Positions 1 through 8,448 of a DNA stretch of 64,000 nt are shown here, piece after piece. The stretch comes from Brevibacillus reuszeri (lineage in GTDB: Bacteria; Bacillota; Bacilli; Brevibacillales; Brevibacillaceae): contig NZ_BEXF01000001.1 in the NCBI RefSeq assembly GCF_002897295.1, forward strand, positions 596,748 to 660,747, given 5' to 3'. Position 1 is the stretch's first letter. Each line of letters starts with the position of its first letter. The notes below the pieces were generated by a model. It was not told the origin of the DNA. It made no database searches and worked only from the letters and a program-made list of their open reading frames with translations. A program made the position numbers and the translations under genes.

Positions 1-80
1 TCGCACTGACCATTATGCCTGCTGGTATCGTGTATTTCTGTATGGTCATCATTTTTGGCATGTACGGATATCGCCCTTAA
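1..80 (+). CDS. 3' end of a membrane protein gene (truncated by window edge)
   Basis: An open frame runs in from the left edge and stops with TAA at 78-80. The 25 visible residues are hydrophobic (GIVYFCMVIIFG) and end in a short polar tail (YGYRP), as expected for the last transmembrane helix of an integral membrane protein. The family cannot be recognised from so little sequence. Confidence 0.5.
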   Translation, partial: ALTIMPAGIVYFCMVIIFGMYGYRP

Positions 81-218
81 AAGACGAAGAATAATTACGT
101 GAGATAAATTTTACATATGATGTTATAAAACCTAACACAAAGTGCGTGCGCTTTTTCCTCATCTCCTTTATAGTGAAAAGAAGAGCAAGAATATTTGTGC
201 AGGCTGGAGGAGAGGGAT

Positions 219-737
219 ATGATCATGGGAACATCGTTTCTTTATCGGGAAGTAGCACAGCTTGGTGCGGATGAACTGGATCAGCTCTCGCAGCTTCTGG
301 TGGATGTTGTAGGCGAAGGAGCTTCCATTGGTTTTCTTCCGCCATTGCCGTACGCAGAAGCGCGGGCGTACTGGACAAAAGTCTTGGAGAAAAATGTGAA
401 AATGTGGGTTGCCGAGCGTGATGGCGTGATCGTAGGTACAATCCAGCTGCATCTGGCGACCAAACCGAACAGCTTGCACCGGGCAGAAATTGCAAAGCTG
501 ATGGTGCATCCATCTGTGGGTCGCCAAGGGATCGGGCGTGCTTTGCTGCTCATGGCGGAGGCTCGGGCGCGTGTAGAAGATCGCAGTCTGCTCATTTTGG
601 ATACACGTGAGGGCGATCATTCCAATCGACTGTATCAATCAATGGGCTATCAGGAAGCGGGACGAATCCCGCAGTATGTCACATCGGCAGACGGCAGTCT
701 GCATACCACGGTTATTTACTACAAAATATTGCACTAG
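219..737 (+). CDS. GNAT family N-acetyltransferase
   Basis: This 172-residue protein is a probable acetyl-CoA-dependent acyltransferase of the GNAT fold. The acetyl-CoA binding signature is visible as VGRQGIGRALL, preceded by the core strand AEIAKLMVHPS. The later LILDTREGDHSNRLYQSMGY is the usual strand-helix region near the C-terminus. I place the start at ATG 219 because GGAGGAGAGG (206-215) sits just upstream. An in-frame TTG at 195 has no ribosome site. The acceptor is unknown and the gene appears monocistronic, with a hairpin following at 750-787. Confidence 0.85.
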   Translation: MIMGTSFLYREVAQLGADELDQLSQLLVDVVGEGASIGFLPPLPYAEARAYWTKVLEKNVKMWVAERDGVIVGTIQLHLATKPNSLHRAEIAKLMVHPSVGRQGIGRALLLMAEARARVEDRSLLILDTREGDHSNRLYQSMGYQEAGRIPQYVTSADGSLHTTVIYYKILH

Positions 738-749
738 CGTTACGGGTAA

Positions 750-795
750 AGAGGCGGAGAAAAGTCATCTGGAAAATATCCGCTTCTTCTTTGTT
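750..795 (+). terminator. Probable Rho-independent terminator after the GNAT gene
   Basis: AGAGGCGGA (750-758) can pair with TCCGCTTCT (779-787), with one G-U pair, and is followed by TCTTTGTTTC. It separates the acetyltransferase from the TetR promoter immediately downstream. Confidence 0.5.
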
Positions 796-797
796 TC

Positions 798-826
798 TTG
801 ACATACCGACTGACGGTTTGTATAGT
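798..826 (+). promoter_or_regulatory. Sigma-A promoter with overlapping TetR-type operator
   Basis: TTGACA (798-803), a 17-nt spacer and TATAGT (821-826) form a near-consensus promoter. The spacer holds a dyad, ACATACCG-N5-CGGTTTGT (801-821), matching at 7 of 8 positions per arm. A repressor bound here would cover both promoter elements. The adjacent TetR gene is the obvious candidate, so autoregulation is inferred. Confidence 0.7.
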
Positions 827-868
827 GGTGATAATACCAAATTCGACCCGTGTTTATAGGAGGAGACT

Positions 869-1459
869 ATGCAAGCCATCCACCAAAACCCCAGCTTTCA
901 GCTGCTCCTAGCTTCAACAGAGGAGCTCATTCTGGAAAAGGGGTGCCAACAAACGACACTGCAAGATATTATGAAGCGTTCTGGCTTGTCCAAAGGCGCC
1001 ATTTACCATTATGTAAAAAGTAAAGATGAGCTGATGGGCCTTTTACTGCAGAAACGCTTTGAAAGTATCGGCCAGCGTTTTTATCAGACGGTGAGAGAAG
1101 GGGGGCAGGAGCTTTCGTCCGGTCTGGAGGCCATTTCTAAAGGGCTGAGCCATATTCACGATTCACGTGATGTTACGAATCTCATCCTGATTTATTTGCT
1201 AAGCAAACGAGAAGATCCGATTATTGGCGCCATGCTGGCCAGGCTGCATGAAGAGAGCATCAAGGCATCCGTGGAATGGATTCAGGTGGGGCAAAAAGCG
1301 GGCGTGATCCCGGAGAGTCTCGATGCCGAAAAAACAGCGATATTGTTTTCCGTCATCACCTACGGAATTCGCGTCAATACGCAGATCGCGCCAGATTCCA
1401 AAATCCTTTCCGTAGAAGAGGTATACAAAATGATGTTTGAAATCCTATCCAGAGGCTAA
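869..1459 (+). CDS. TetR/AcrR family transcriptional regulator
   Basis: This 196-residue protein has a TetR-type N-terminal helix-turn-helix (residues ~15-60: TTLQDIMKRSGLSKGAIYHY, then VKSKDEL). An all-helical ligand-binding domain follows. The start at ATG 869 has AGGAGGA (858-864) just upstream. It is followed at short distance by a membrane protein gene that it probably controls together with itself through the dyad at 801-821. The inducing ligand is unknown. Confidence 0.9.
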   Translation: MQAIHQNPSFQLLLASTEELILEKGCQQTTLQDIMKRSGLSKGAIYHYVKSKDELMGLLLQKRFESIGQRFYQTVREGGQELSSGLEAISKGLSHIHDSRDVTNLILIYLLSKREDPIIGAMLARLHEESIKASVEWIQVGQKAGVIPESLDAEKTAILFSVITYGIRVNTQIAPDSKILSVEEVYKMMFEILSRG

Positions 1460-1478
1460 GGGAAGGAATGATGGGAGC

Positions 1479-2171
1479 ATGTTCTTTTTTTCGCTCTTTA
1501 AGATTGTGCACATTGTTGCGGGATTCACGGCCTTGCTTGTTTTTTGGATTCCAATCGTCACGAAAAAGGGAGGAAAAGCTCATCTGCGCTCGGGCTGGGT
1601 GTACGTCATAGCGATGGGCGCTGTAGCGGTTTCTGCTTTGTTTATGGGAATCTGGCGAATTGGTTTTGATCCTGCTAAAACAGCGGATTCTGAAGCCTTT
1701 GCCTGGTTCTTGATTTTCATCTCTATTTTAAGCGCGGCAACGGCGTGGTATGGAGTCCGGGTGCTGCGGTTTAAAAACCGCAAGGCAGCCCATCGTCAGA
1801 TCGTAGATGTGATGTTTCCTGCGCTGCTGGTCGGCTCGGGAGTAGCAATGTCGGTTTACGGTGCTGTGACTCAGTTTCCTCTGCTTACGTGGTTTCCGCT
1901 GGTTGGCATTTTTCTGGGAGGCAGTCAGCTGATCTATTGGCTGCGAGCCCCGCGATCTAGAATGCACTGGTGGTTTGAACACATGGGCGGCATGCTCGGG
2001 TGCTGTATTGCAACGATTACGGCTTTTACCGTTTTTGGAGCTCCACGTCTGCTCAGCATCAGCTCGGTTCATCCGCTTGTCTGGTTTATTCCGACAATCG
2101 TGCTTGTGCCAGTGATTGTTGGTTTTTCTCGATACTACCGCAAAAAGTTTGCGATTTCGAAAAGCCTGTGA
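1479..2171 (+). CDS. DUF2306-like integral membrane protein
   Basis: This 230-residue protein has about six to seven hydrophobic segments. The N-terminal pattern (FKIVHIVAGFTALLVFWIP, then KKGGKAHLRSGWVYV) resembles the DUF2306 family of unannotated bacterial membrane proteins. Conserved His residues near the membrane (HIVAG, KAHLRSG, AHRQIVD, MHWWFEHMGG) could bind a metal or haem, which is inference. The likely start is ATG 1479, with GGAAGG (1461-1466) upstream. The open frame extends back to TTG 1437 inside the TetR gene. It is probably cotranscribed with that regulator. Function unknown. Confidence 0.7.
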   Translation: MFFFSLFKIVHIVAGFTALLVFWIPIVTKKGGKAHLRSGWVYVIAMGAVAVSALFMGIWRIGFDPAKTADSEAFAWFLIFISILSAATAWYGVRVLRFKNRKAAHRQIVDVMFPALLVGSGVAMSVYGAVTQFPLLTWFPLVGIFLGGSQLIYWLRAPRSRMHWWFEHMGGMLGCCIATITAFTVFGAPRLLSISSVHPLVWFIPTIVLVPVIVGFSRYYRKKFAISKSL

Positions 2172-2259
2172 GGAGTGACTGTGGCCATTTTTGTTCCGGC
2201 AGGTAACTCGGAGGTGGCTCGTAGCTTCTGAAAGTACATCTGTTTGATGAAGCAGAGGT

Positions 2260-2291
2260 GCAAGCTGTCTTAAAGGATGGCTTGCTTTTTT
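2260..2291 (+). terminator. Rho-independent terminator
   Basis: GCAAGC (2260-2265) pairs with GCTTGC (2280-2285), extended by inner pairs, and is followed by a T6 tract. It ends the TetR/DUF2306 transcript. Confidence 0.75.
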
Positions 2292-2361
2292 CGTTTAGCT
2301 AAAGGATGATGGAGTTGGAAGGATTTGGGTTGTGATTCTCTGTAAAAAGGAAGTGAATGCT

Positions 2362-3003
2362 GTGAACTTTGCAAAAGTAACGCTCCAAACAAGCGTGCTG
2401 GAAGAAATGATTTCGTTTTATCAGCATGTCCTGAACATGCCTCTTCGAGAGCGGACACAGCACTCCTTTACCGTTGTCGTCGGGAGGACGCTGCTTACTT
2501 TTGAGCATTCGAGCGAGAAGCCTTTTTATCACTTTGCACTGGGTATTGCGGAATCGGTGTTTGATGAGTATGCCGGGGTGATCAAGGAGCGTGCAACGAT
2601 CCTGCCAAGCAAGGATGGGGAAGAGATCATGCGCTCTGTTACATGGAAAGGAAAGCAGCTGTATTTCGAAGATCCGGATCAGAACATTTTGGAAATCCTT
2701 GCGTTCCCTACCCATCCAGCTGCAACTTGGCTGTGCGTTCAAGAGGTCGGAATGCCTGTTCGGGAGGTAGCTGCATTTGCTGAGCGTCTGTCTATGCTTG
2801 AAAATGAATTCTCTCCCGAGTCAGCCAGCTTCCGCTTTTACGGCGATCAAGAAGGCGTGCTTGTGCTCGTGAAAGAACAACGTCCCTGGTATCCAACGGA
2901 TCGGGGAGCCTCTCTCCATTCGATTGATGTAGAGCTGGTTTCCGCAACTGGCAGGGTAATTGATTTTGCAGTAGAGCAGCTTCCTTATCGAATCGTTTTC
3001 TAA
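2362..3003 (+). CDS. VOC superfamily (glyoxalase/extradiol dioxygenase-like) protein
   Basis: This 213-residue protein has two VOC-type half-domains. The first carries the typical ending YFEDPDQNILEILAF near residue 110. The second carries a weaker repeat with RPWYPTDRG. The start is chosen at GTG 2362 because AAGGAAGTG (2347-2355) lies 6 nt upstream. An in-frame GTG at 2332 lacks a site. Such proteins act as metal-dependent lyases, dioxygenases or antibiotic-binding proteins, and the substrate cannot be told here. The C-terminus ends abruptly after QLPYRIVF. Confidence 0.8.
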   Translation: MNFAKVTLQTSVLEEMISFYQHVLNMPLRERTQHSFTVVVGRTLLTFEHSSEKPFYHFALGIAESVFDEYAGVIKERATILPSKDGEEIMRSVTWKGKQLYFEDPDQNILEILAFPTHPAATWLCVQEVGMPVREVAAFAERLSMLENEFSPESASFRFYGDQEGVLVLVKEQRPWYPTDRGASLHSIDVELVSATGRVIDFAVEQLPYRIVF

Positions 3004-3320
3004 GGGGTGTGAGCGTGACGATATTGTCCGTTTCGTGTGGTACCCTGTATGGCAACTCCTTTCGAATGTTGCTCGATCAGTGGAAAGGCGCTTCATCCGC
3101 TAGAAAGCGAAGATGTGGTGTCAGATGAATGGCAGTAGTCGAGGAAATAAGAGCAGTAAAATCGTGATAGGGCTGGAGTCCATAAAAGGGCTTCGGCTTT
3201 TATTGTTTTGTAGAAAAAGGTGTTGTTTCCGTAATGAAGTAGTTAGCATTTTTCTGTACTTTTGTTTATTGATCTTTGTTTTTCGTTCCTTTGTCTTCAT
3301 GTCATCCCTTAAAAAAGATA
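3004..3320. other. Intergenic stretch without a convincing gene
   Basis: A 39-codon frame from GTG 3009 to TGA 3128 has no recognisable family and only a poor ribosome site. A small ATAAAAG/CTTTTAT hairpin with a possible TTCG loop (3182-3203) could be a weak terminator for the VOC gene. Nothing else is clear before the long palindrome. Confidence 0.4.
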
Positions 3321-3576
3321 GACCGACAGCCCGAAGCTAGTGAGAGGAAACCGGGGAAAAAAGCGAAGATCTTTGGGGCGTCAACCGAGGTGTAATGGAA
3401 AAAGGGAAACACGATTTTAAGCGTCCACCCATGAGAGACTTCACGAAACTACTACTTTTGGACGCGGTTTCCCTTTTTCCATGAAGCCGGACAGTGACAC
3501 CTCCAAGCAGGCGACCCAAGAATCTGGAGCGTTTTCTCCGGTTTCCTCTCCTCCACAATAATCCCGACCTACGGTC
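3321..3576. repeat. Long imperfect inverted repeat (~256 bp), MITE-like or structured RNA element
   Basis: The stretch folds back on itself almost end to end. A perfect 16-bp core (3395-3410 against 3467-3482, ATGGAAAAAGGGAAAC and its complement) is flanked inside by GCGTCC/GGACGC (3421-3426, 3460-3465). Outside it lie GAGGTGT/ACACCTC (3387-3393, 3497-3503), GAGAGGAAACCGG (3342-3354) with its complement at 3538-3550, and GACCG/CGGTC at the outer ends (3321-3325, 3572-3576). The loop is about 33 nt. No good open frame lies within. It could be a miniature transposable element or a transcribed hairpin. Confidence 0.75.
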
Positions 3577-3625
3577 TTGTTCCCCCCTCCCTTCACAATT
3601 CATTAACGAAATATTTAAACAAAAA

Positions 3626-3658
3626 TAGTTGTATGCCTATGTTTTTACAAAATATAAT
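3626..3658 (+). promoter_or_regulatory. Promoter of organophosphorus importer operon with TAGTTGT motif
   Basis: A -10 TATAAT (3653-3658) has TTGTAT (3629-3634) 18 nt upstream. TAGTTGT (3626-3632) overlaps this -35. The same TAGTTG/CAACTA core occurs in the promoter regions at ~12.2 kb and ~19.05 kb, so it is a candidate operator for one or both DeoR regulators. Confidence 0.5.
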
Positions 3659-3747
3659 AAAGTAACAACGGTCAACAAACAACAAGAAGTGGAGAAGAAA
3701 TCTTGTTTAGAAAAAAAGAAACCACAAATTTTTGGGAGGTGCTCAGC

Positions 3748-4902
3748 GTGAACAAAAAGAAATGGTTAGAGAAACGCTCTTTATTTGCAGCAACAACAGG
3801 AGTATTGCTCGTAGCTAGTGTGATGGCAGGATGTTCAAGCAATTCAACAGGAACAGGCAGTGAAAAACCACAAGAAACCAACAACCAACAAGCAGCTCCA
3901 TCGACACCTGCACCAGAACTAACTTTGGCTGATATCGAGAAGAAAGCAAAAGAAGAAGGAACAGTCGTCAGTGTAGGGATGCCAGATTCCTGGGCGAACT
4001 GGTTGGGCACGTGGAAGGATTTAGAAACGAAATACGGCCTGAAGCATACGGACACAGATATGAGCAGCTCCGAGGAAATTGCCAAGTTTGAAGCGGAGAA
4101 AAACAATCCGACCGCAGATATTGGTGACGTTGGAATCTCCTTTGGACCGATTGCTGTAGAAAAAGGAGTAACTCAGCCTTATAAAACGTCGTATTGGGAC
4201 GAGATTCCTGAATGGGCAAAAGACAAGGATGGACACTGGATCGTAGGCTATCAGGGAGCAATCTCTGTCATGGCAAACAAGCAGCTGGTGAAAAACCCGC
4301 CAAAATCGTGGGACGATATTAAAAATGGCGACTACAAAGTAGCAATCGGGGATGTGACGAAAGCAGCGCAATCACAAATGACGGTTTTGGCTGCTGCACT
4401 GGCTCACGGTGGCGATGAAACCAACATCCAGCCAGGAATCGACTTTTTCGCAGACCTGGCGAAACAAGGACGCCTTTCCCTGGGGGAAATGAACCTGGCG
4501 ACGATTGAAAAAGGGGAAGTCACTGTTGCGATGCTGTGGGACTTTAATGCGCTGTCTTACCGCGACCAGATTGACGCCTCCCGTTTTGAAGTAAATATTC
4601 CAAGTGGCGGTACCGTTGTCAGCGGATATGCGACGATCATTAATAAATACGCTCCGCATCCTCATGCGGCTATGCTGGCGCGTGAATACATCTTGAGTGA
4701 CGCTGGTCAAATCAATTTGGCGAAAGGCTATGCTCGTCCGATTCGCGAAAGTGTGAAGCTGCCAGAAGAAGTAGCAAAAAAGATGATTCCTGCTGATCAA
4801 TACAAGGATGCAAAGCCAATCAAGGATCAAAAGGCGTGGGATGAAACCGCCAAAAAAATTCCGCAAATGTGGGAAGAGCAAGTCCTGATCCATGCCAAAT
4901 AA
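3748..4902 (+). CDS. ABC transporter substrate-binding lipoprotein (Fe/AEP/polyamine-type)
   Basis: This 384-residue protein is an exported solute-binding lipoprotein. Its signal peptide ends in the lipobox VMAGC with the lipidated Cys at residue 29, followed by a Ser/Thr/Gln-rich linker (~30-60). The mature domain resembles the class 6 binding proteins used for iron, thiosulfate and aminoethylphosphonate (WAKDKDGHWIVGYQGAISVM, later ARPIRESVKLP). The start is GTG 3748, preceded by GGGAGGTG (3734-3741). An in-frame TTG at 3703 is not supported. It heads an operon with two permeases, an ATPase, two hydrolases and a DeoR regulator, so the cargo is likely an organophosphorus compound. Confidence 0.88.
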   Translation: MNKKKWLEKRSLFAATTGVLLVASVMAGCSSNSTGTGSEKPQETNNQQAAPSTPAPELTLADIEKKAKEEGTVVSVGMPDSWANWLGTWKDLETKYGLKHTDTDMSSSEEIAKFEAEKNNPTADIGDVGISFGPIAVEKGVTQPYKTSYWDEIPEWAKDKDGHWIVGYQGAISVMANKQLVKNPPKSWDDIKNGDYKVAIGDVTKAAQSQMTVLAAALAHGGDETNIQPGIDFFADLAKQGRLSLGEMNLATIEKGEVTVAMLWDFNALSYRDQIDASRFEVNIPSGGTVVSGYATIINKYAPHPHAAMLAREYILSDAGQINLAKGYARPIRESVKLPEEVAKKMIPADQYKDAKPIKDQKAWDETAKKIPQMWEEQVLIHAK

Positions 4903-4917
4903 TAGGGGGTACTCAGC

Positions 4918-5742
4918 ATGGCAATGAACAAGGTAATCGTGGTCGTTGTAGACGGTATGCAGTATCAGGCGGCAGTCACCCAAATGGGGTATATCAATCA
5001 TCTCGTAGAAGTAGGCAGGGCAGCTCGGTACTTGGTTAAATCCGAGCTGCCGAGTCTCTCCCGTCCTTTGTATGAAGTCTTGTTAACGGGTACGCCTAGC
5101 TCTGTAAACGGGATTACATCGAATCAAGTCGTTCGCCTTTCCCATCAAAAAAGCATCTTTCATTTGACCAAGGAGCATGGACTCCGCAATGCAGCAGCGG
5201 CTTATTACTGGGTAAGCGAGCTGTACAATCGCGCACCGTTTCATTATGTCGAGGATCGCTTCCAAAATGACGAGGAGAAAGCCATTCAGCATGGCTGCTT
5301 CTACTTTGAAGACAGCTATCCTGATTCCCACCTCTTGCTCGATGGGGAGTCGCTGCGACGCAAGGTAGACCCTGATTTCCTCTACATTCATTCGATGGGC
5401 GTAGACAATGCAGGGCATTTGTTTGGCTCTGACTCCAAGCAATACCGAGGCTCAGTCATTGCCGTAGATACGATTTTGGCACAGCTTTTGCCAGTCTGGA
5501 TGGACGAAGGCTACCAGATCATCGTGACCTCGGATCATGGCATGAATCCCGATGGCAACCACGGCGGAACAGGAGATGATGAGCGCAACGTGCCACTTTA
5601 TGGCATTGGCTCTGCGTTCACCCCAGGTGTATACGGTGAGGCTATACCGCAATTGTCGGTAGCTCCACTTATTTGCCAGCTACTCGGAATTCCAGCGTCT
5701 GAAGCGATGATCAAGCACTCGTTCCCAGGCGTTCAAGGCTAG
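4918..5742 (+). CDS. Alkaline-phosphatase-superfamily hydrolase, cytoplasmic
   Basis: This 274-residue protein has the metal ligands of the alkaline phosphatase / nucleotide pyrophosphatase / phosphonoacetate hydrolase superfamily. Asp12 lies in VVVVDGM, a candidate nucleophile Ser48 in LPSLSRP, then a DNAGH motif, TSDHGM and GNHGG. No signal peptide is present, so it acts inside the cell after import, unlike secreted phosphatases. At 274 residues it is shorter than PhnA-type phosphonoacetate hydrolases. It lies 15 nt after the binding-protein gene, which points to hydrolysis of the imported phosphodiester or phosphonate. The exact substrate is not determinable. Confidence 0.8.
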   Translation: MAMNKVIVVVVDGMQYQAAVTQMGYINHLVEVGRAARYLVKSELPSLSRPLYEVLLTGTPSSVNGITSNQVVRLSHQKSIFHLTKEHGLRNAAAAYYWVSELYNRAPFHYVEDRFQNDEEKAIQHGCFYFEDSYPDSHLLLDGESLRRKVDPDFLYIHSMGVDNAGHLFGSDSKQYRGSVIAVDTILAQLLPVWMDEGYQIIVTSDHGMNPDGNHGGTGDDERNVPLYGIGSAFTPGVYGEAIPQLSVAPLICQLLGIPASEAMIKHSFPGVQG

Positions 5743-5761
5743 ACGAATTGGAGGGGTTCAC

Positions 5762-6613
5762 CTGAATATTCGAAAAAGCCACAAGTGGCTGTTGTTGTCC
5801 TTGCTGCCGTTTGCCTTTCTTGTCCTCTGTTTTGAATTATTGCCGCTTCTCGTCATGGTTCTAGAAAGCTTCCGGGGTGATGGTGGAGTAGGCTGGGGCC
5901 TTGATCAATACACCAAGGCGCTGACGAGCAAATACTATTTGCTTGGCCTTAAAAACAGCTTTTTCATTTCGTTGTGTGCGAGTGCGGTGGGAATTGTGGT
6001 TGCCCTGTTTGCAGCTTACTCGATTACACGCTTTTCCCAGCGCGCACGTGATTTTTTGTTAATGCTGTCCAATATGACCTCGAACTTTTCGGGGGTTCCG
6101 CTTGCTTTTGCCTACATCATCATTTTGGGGAGCAACGGATTGTTCACACTTTTGTTCAAGCAATTGGGCTGGACGACGCTGGCCTCCATTGACTTATTCA
6201 GCTGGTTTGGGCTGGTATGTGTCTACGTTTACTTTCAAATTCCACTGGCGATTTTGCTCTTGTATCCGACTTATTACGGAATTCATCAGCAATGGAGAGA
6301 ATCAGCTGCCCTGCTCGGAGCATCCACGGTCCAGTTTTGGCGCTACATTGGGCTTCCGGTTATTCTGCCAGGAGTCGTAGGAACGTTCAGTATATTGTTT
6401 GCCAACGCGATGGGAGCTTATGCGACAGCCTATGCCCTGGTCGGAGGCAACTACAACCTGATTGCCATTCGGATCGGTTCACTCGTAGCAGGTGACGTCG
6501 CTGCCAGACCAGAGCTCGCAGGCGCTCTGGCCGTCATTTTGGCGATCACGATGGTGACGGCTATGCTGATCAATGAATGGATGATGCGACGTGTCAGGAG
6601 GGAGCTCGGATGA
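5762..6613 (+). CDS. ABC transporter permease (first subunit), probable CTG start
   Basis: This is an integral membrane subunit with about six transmembrane helices and the EAA-type cytoplasmic loop (ESAALLGASTVQFWRYIGLP) that docks to the ATPase. It belongs to the binding-protein-dependent permease family (BPD_transp_1). No ATG or GTG fits. A strong GGAGGGG (5750-5756) stands 5 nt before CTG 5762, giving NIRKSHKWLLLSLLPFAFL, a typical permease N-terminus with positive charges before helix 1. TTG codons at 5789 and 5792 lack a ribosome site. The length from CTG is 283 residues. The stop overlaps the next permease start (ATGA). Confidence 0.85.
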   Translation: MNIRKSHKWLLLSLLPFAFLVLCFELLPLLVMVLESFRGDGGVGWGLDQYTKALTSKYYLLGLKNSFFISLCASAVGIVVALFAAYSITRFSQRARDFLLMLSNMTSNFSGVPLAFAYIIILGSNGLFTLLFKQLGWTTLASIDLFSWFGLVCVYVYFQIPLAILLLYPTYYGIHQQWRESAALLGASTVQFWRYIGLPVILPGVVGTFSILFANAMGAYATAYALVGGNYNLIAIRIGSLVAGDVAARPELAGALAVILAITMVTAMLINEWMMRRVRRELG

Positions 6614-7407
6614 AGCTTAACAAAGTATTCCATGCTTCTCTGATCACAATCGTCATGATCTACTTGTTTATCCCTCTGGTCGCGACTTTCTTGTATTCGA
6701 TATCGACGGACTGGTATCGGACGATTTTGCCAGAGGGCTATACGCTTTCGTGGTACAAGGAGCTGTTTACCGATCCACGCTTTTTAGACGCGATGCAGCG
6801 AACGCTGTTGGTTTGCTTTTTCGCGATTTGCATTAGCGTGACTGTGATGGTGCCGACCATTTTTATCGTGACGGTGTACTTCTCGCGCTGGGAGCGGACA
6901 CTACAAGGCTTGGTCATGCTTCCATATGCGATACCTGGAGTCGTAGCAGCAGTCGGATTGATCAAACTGTACTCGTCTGGACCGATTGTGCTGTCGGGCA
7001 GCATTTGGATATTGATCGGTGCCTACTTTGTTATCGTGCTTCCTTACATGTACCAGGGAATTCGCAACAGCATGCGCACCATCGATGCGATCAAGCTCGT
7101 GGAGGCAGCAGAGCTATTGGGTGCAAGCCGGATGCAGGCGTTTTGGAAGGTTATCTTTCCCAACATTTTGACAGGGATTATCGTTTCGACGCTGCTGTCA
7201 TTCTCCACGCTGTTTGGCGAGTTTGTGCTCGCAAACCTGTTAGTCGGAGGGCATTACGAAACGATGCAGATCTACTTGATTCGCCGGATGTCGGAGAGCG
7301 GACATCTCACTAGTGCCATTGTCGTCACCTACTTTATCCTGCTGTTTGCTTTGTCAGGTATAGTGATGCGAATCGGCAAATCGTCGTCCAAGGAGGGAAG
7401 CAGATGA
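6610..7407 (+). CDS. ABC transporter permease (second subunit)
   Basis: This 265-residue membrane protein has six predicted helices and an EAA loop (EAAELLGASRMQAFWKVIFP). It pairs with the preceding permease to form the membrane channel of the importer. The start is ATG 6610, overlapping the upstream stop by 4 nt, with AGGAGGGAG (6597-6604) before it. It overlaps the ATPase gene at its 3' end in the same way, so the three are translationally coupled. Confidence 0.9.
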   Translation: MKLNKVFHASLITIVMIYLFIPLVATFLYSISTDWYRTILPEGYTLSWYKELFTDPRFLDAMQRTLLVCFFAICISVTVMVPTIFIVTVYFSRWERTLQGLVMLPYAIPGVVAAVGLIKLYSSGPIVLSGSIWILIGAYFVIVLPYMYQGIRNSMRTIDAIKLVEAAELLGASRMQAFWKVIFPNILTGIIVSTLLSFSTLFGEFVLANLLVGGHYETMQIYLIRRMSESGHLTSAIVVTYFILLFALSGIVMRIGKSSSKEGSR

Positions 7408-8435
7408 GCTATGTACAGATTGATCGCTTGAGTAAACGGTTCAAGGAGACCACTGTGTTGAACCAGGTTTCCCTCTCGATTGAAAAGGGCGAATTGATTA
7501 CGCTGCTCGGTCCGAGCGGATGCGGCAAAAGCACGCTTCTTCGCTGTATCGCCGGTTTGACAGAGGTAGAGGACGGGGGCAAAATCGTCGTAGGGGACAC
7601 AAACATCACGCAGCTTGCGCCAAAGGACAGGGAAGTCGGCATGGTGTTTCAATCCTATGCGTTGTTCCCCAATATGAATGTATACGGCAACATTTGTTTT
7701 GGGCTGAAAATGAAAGGCGTGAAGAAAGAGGAATACAAGGAGCGAGTGGAGCGAATTATTGATCTGGTTGATCTGCGCGGTCGTGAGAATTCGTATCCAC
7801 ATCAGCTCTCAGGTGGTCAGCAGCAGCGCGTAGCTTTGGCGCGTTCGCTTGTCGTCGAGCCCAAAATCCTGCTGCTGGACGAGCCGCTTAGTGCGCTGGA
7901 TGCCAAAATTCGCAAGAGCCTGCAAACCGAAATCAGGCGGATTCAGCAGGAGCTCTCGATCACAACGGTATTCGTTACTCATGACCAGGAAGAGGCGTTG
8001 ACCGTATCTGACCGCATTTTCGTAATGGATCATGGCAACATCGTACAGATCGGTACTCCGAAAGAGATTTACGCTCATCCTGCAAGTGAGTTTGTTGCCC
8101 GCTTTATCGGCAACTACAATGTACTGAAGCGAGCGGAGATGGTACAGCTGGTTGGAGAAATAGCGATGGCGGGTGACGCTTTTGCCATTCGACCTGAGGT
8201 CATTTCTCTCGTACCACCTGGCAATGAGGCATCCGCACAGTCAAAAAACGGCTGGTCTATTGAGAGTGTTGTTCGCAGCATGACGTTAAAAGGAAACGTC
8301 ATTCGTTATGAAGTAGAGGCAAAGCATCAAAAAATGCAAGTGGATGTGCTCAATACGTCTGACAATCACTGGATTCGCTTAGGTACACCGGTGTTTATGC
8401 GGATTCCGGCTGAAGAGTGCATCCCGTTACAATAA
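7404..8435 (+). CDS. ABC transporter ATP-binding protein
   Basis: This 343-residue ATPase powers the importer. Walker A GPSGCGKST is near residue 37, the signature LSGGQQQR near 135, Walker B ILLLDEPLSALD near 155 and the switch His in VFVTHDQEEAL. A C-terminal TOBE-like extension (~240-343) is typical of the PotA/PhnT/FbpC branch. The start ATG 7404 overlaps the upstream stop (ATGA), with AGGAGGGAAG before it. Confidence 0.93.
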   Translation: MSYVQIDRLSKRFKETTVLNQVSLSIEKGELITLLGPSGCGKSTLLRCIAGLTEVEDGGKIVVGDTNITQLAPKDREVGMVFQSYALFPNMNVYGNICFGLKMKGVKKEEYKERVERIIDLVDLRGRENSYPHQLSGGQQQRVALARSLVVEPKILLLDEPLSALDAKIRKSLQTEIRRIQQELSITTVFVTHDQEEALTVSDRIFVMDHGNIVQIGTPKEIYAHPASEFVARFIGNYNVLKRAEMVQLVGEIAMAGDAFAIRPEVISLVPPGNEASAQSKNGWSIESVVRSMTLKGNVIRYEVEAKHQKMQVDVLNTSDNHWIRLGTPVFMRIPAEECIPLQ

Positions 8436-8448
8436 GGGAGCGTATGGA

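Noticed and set aside
195..218. TTG start at 195 for the first GNAT gene
   Set aside because: The ribosome site GGAGGAGAGG lies downstream of it and fits ATG 219.
3009..3128. Possible 39-residue gene after the VOC gene
   Set aside because: It has no clear ribosome site, no hydrophobic or motif pattern, and no way to separate it from chance.
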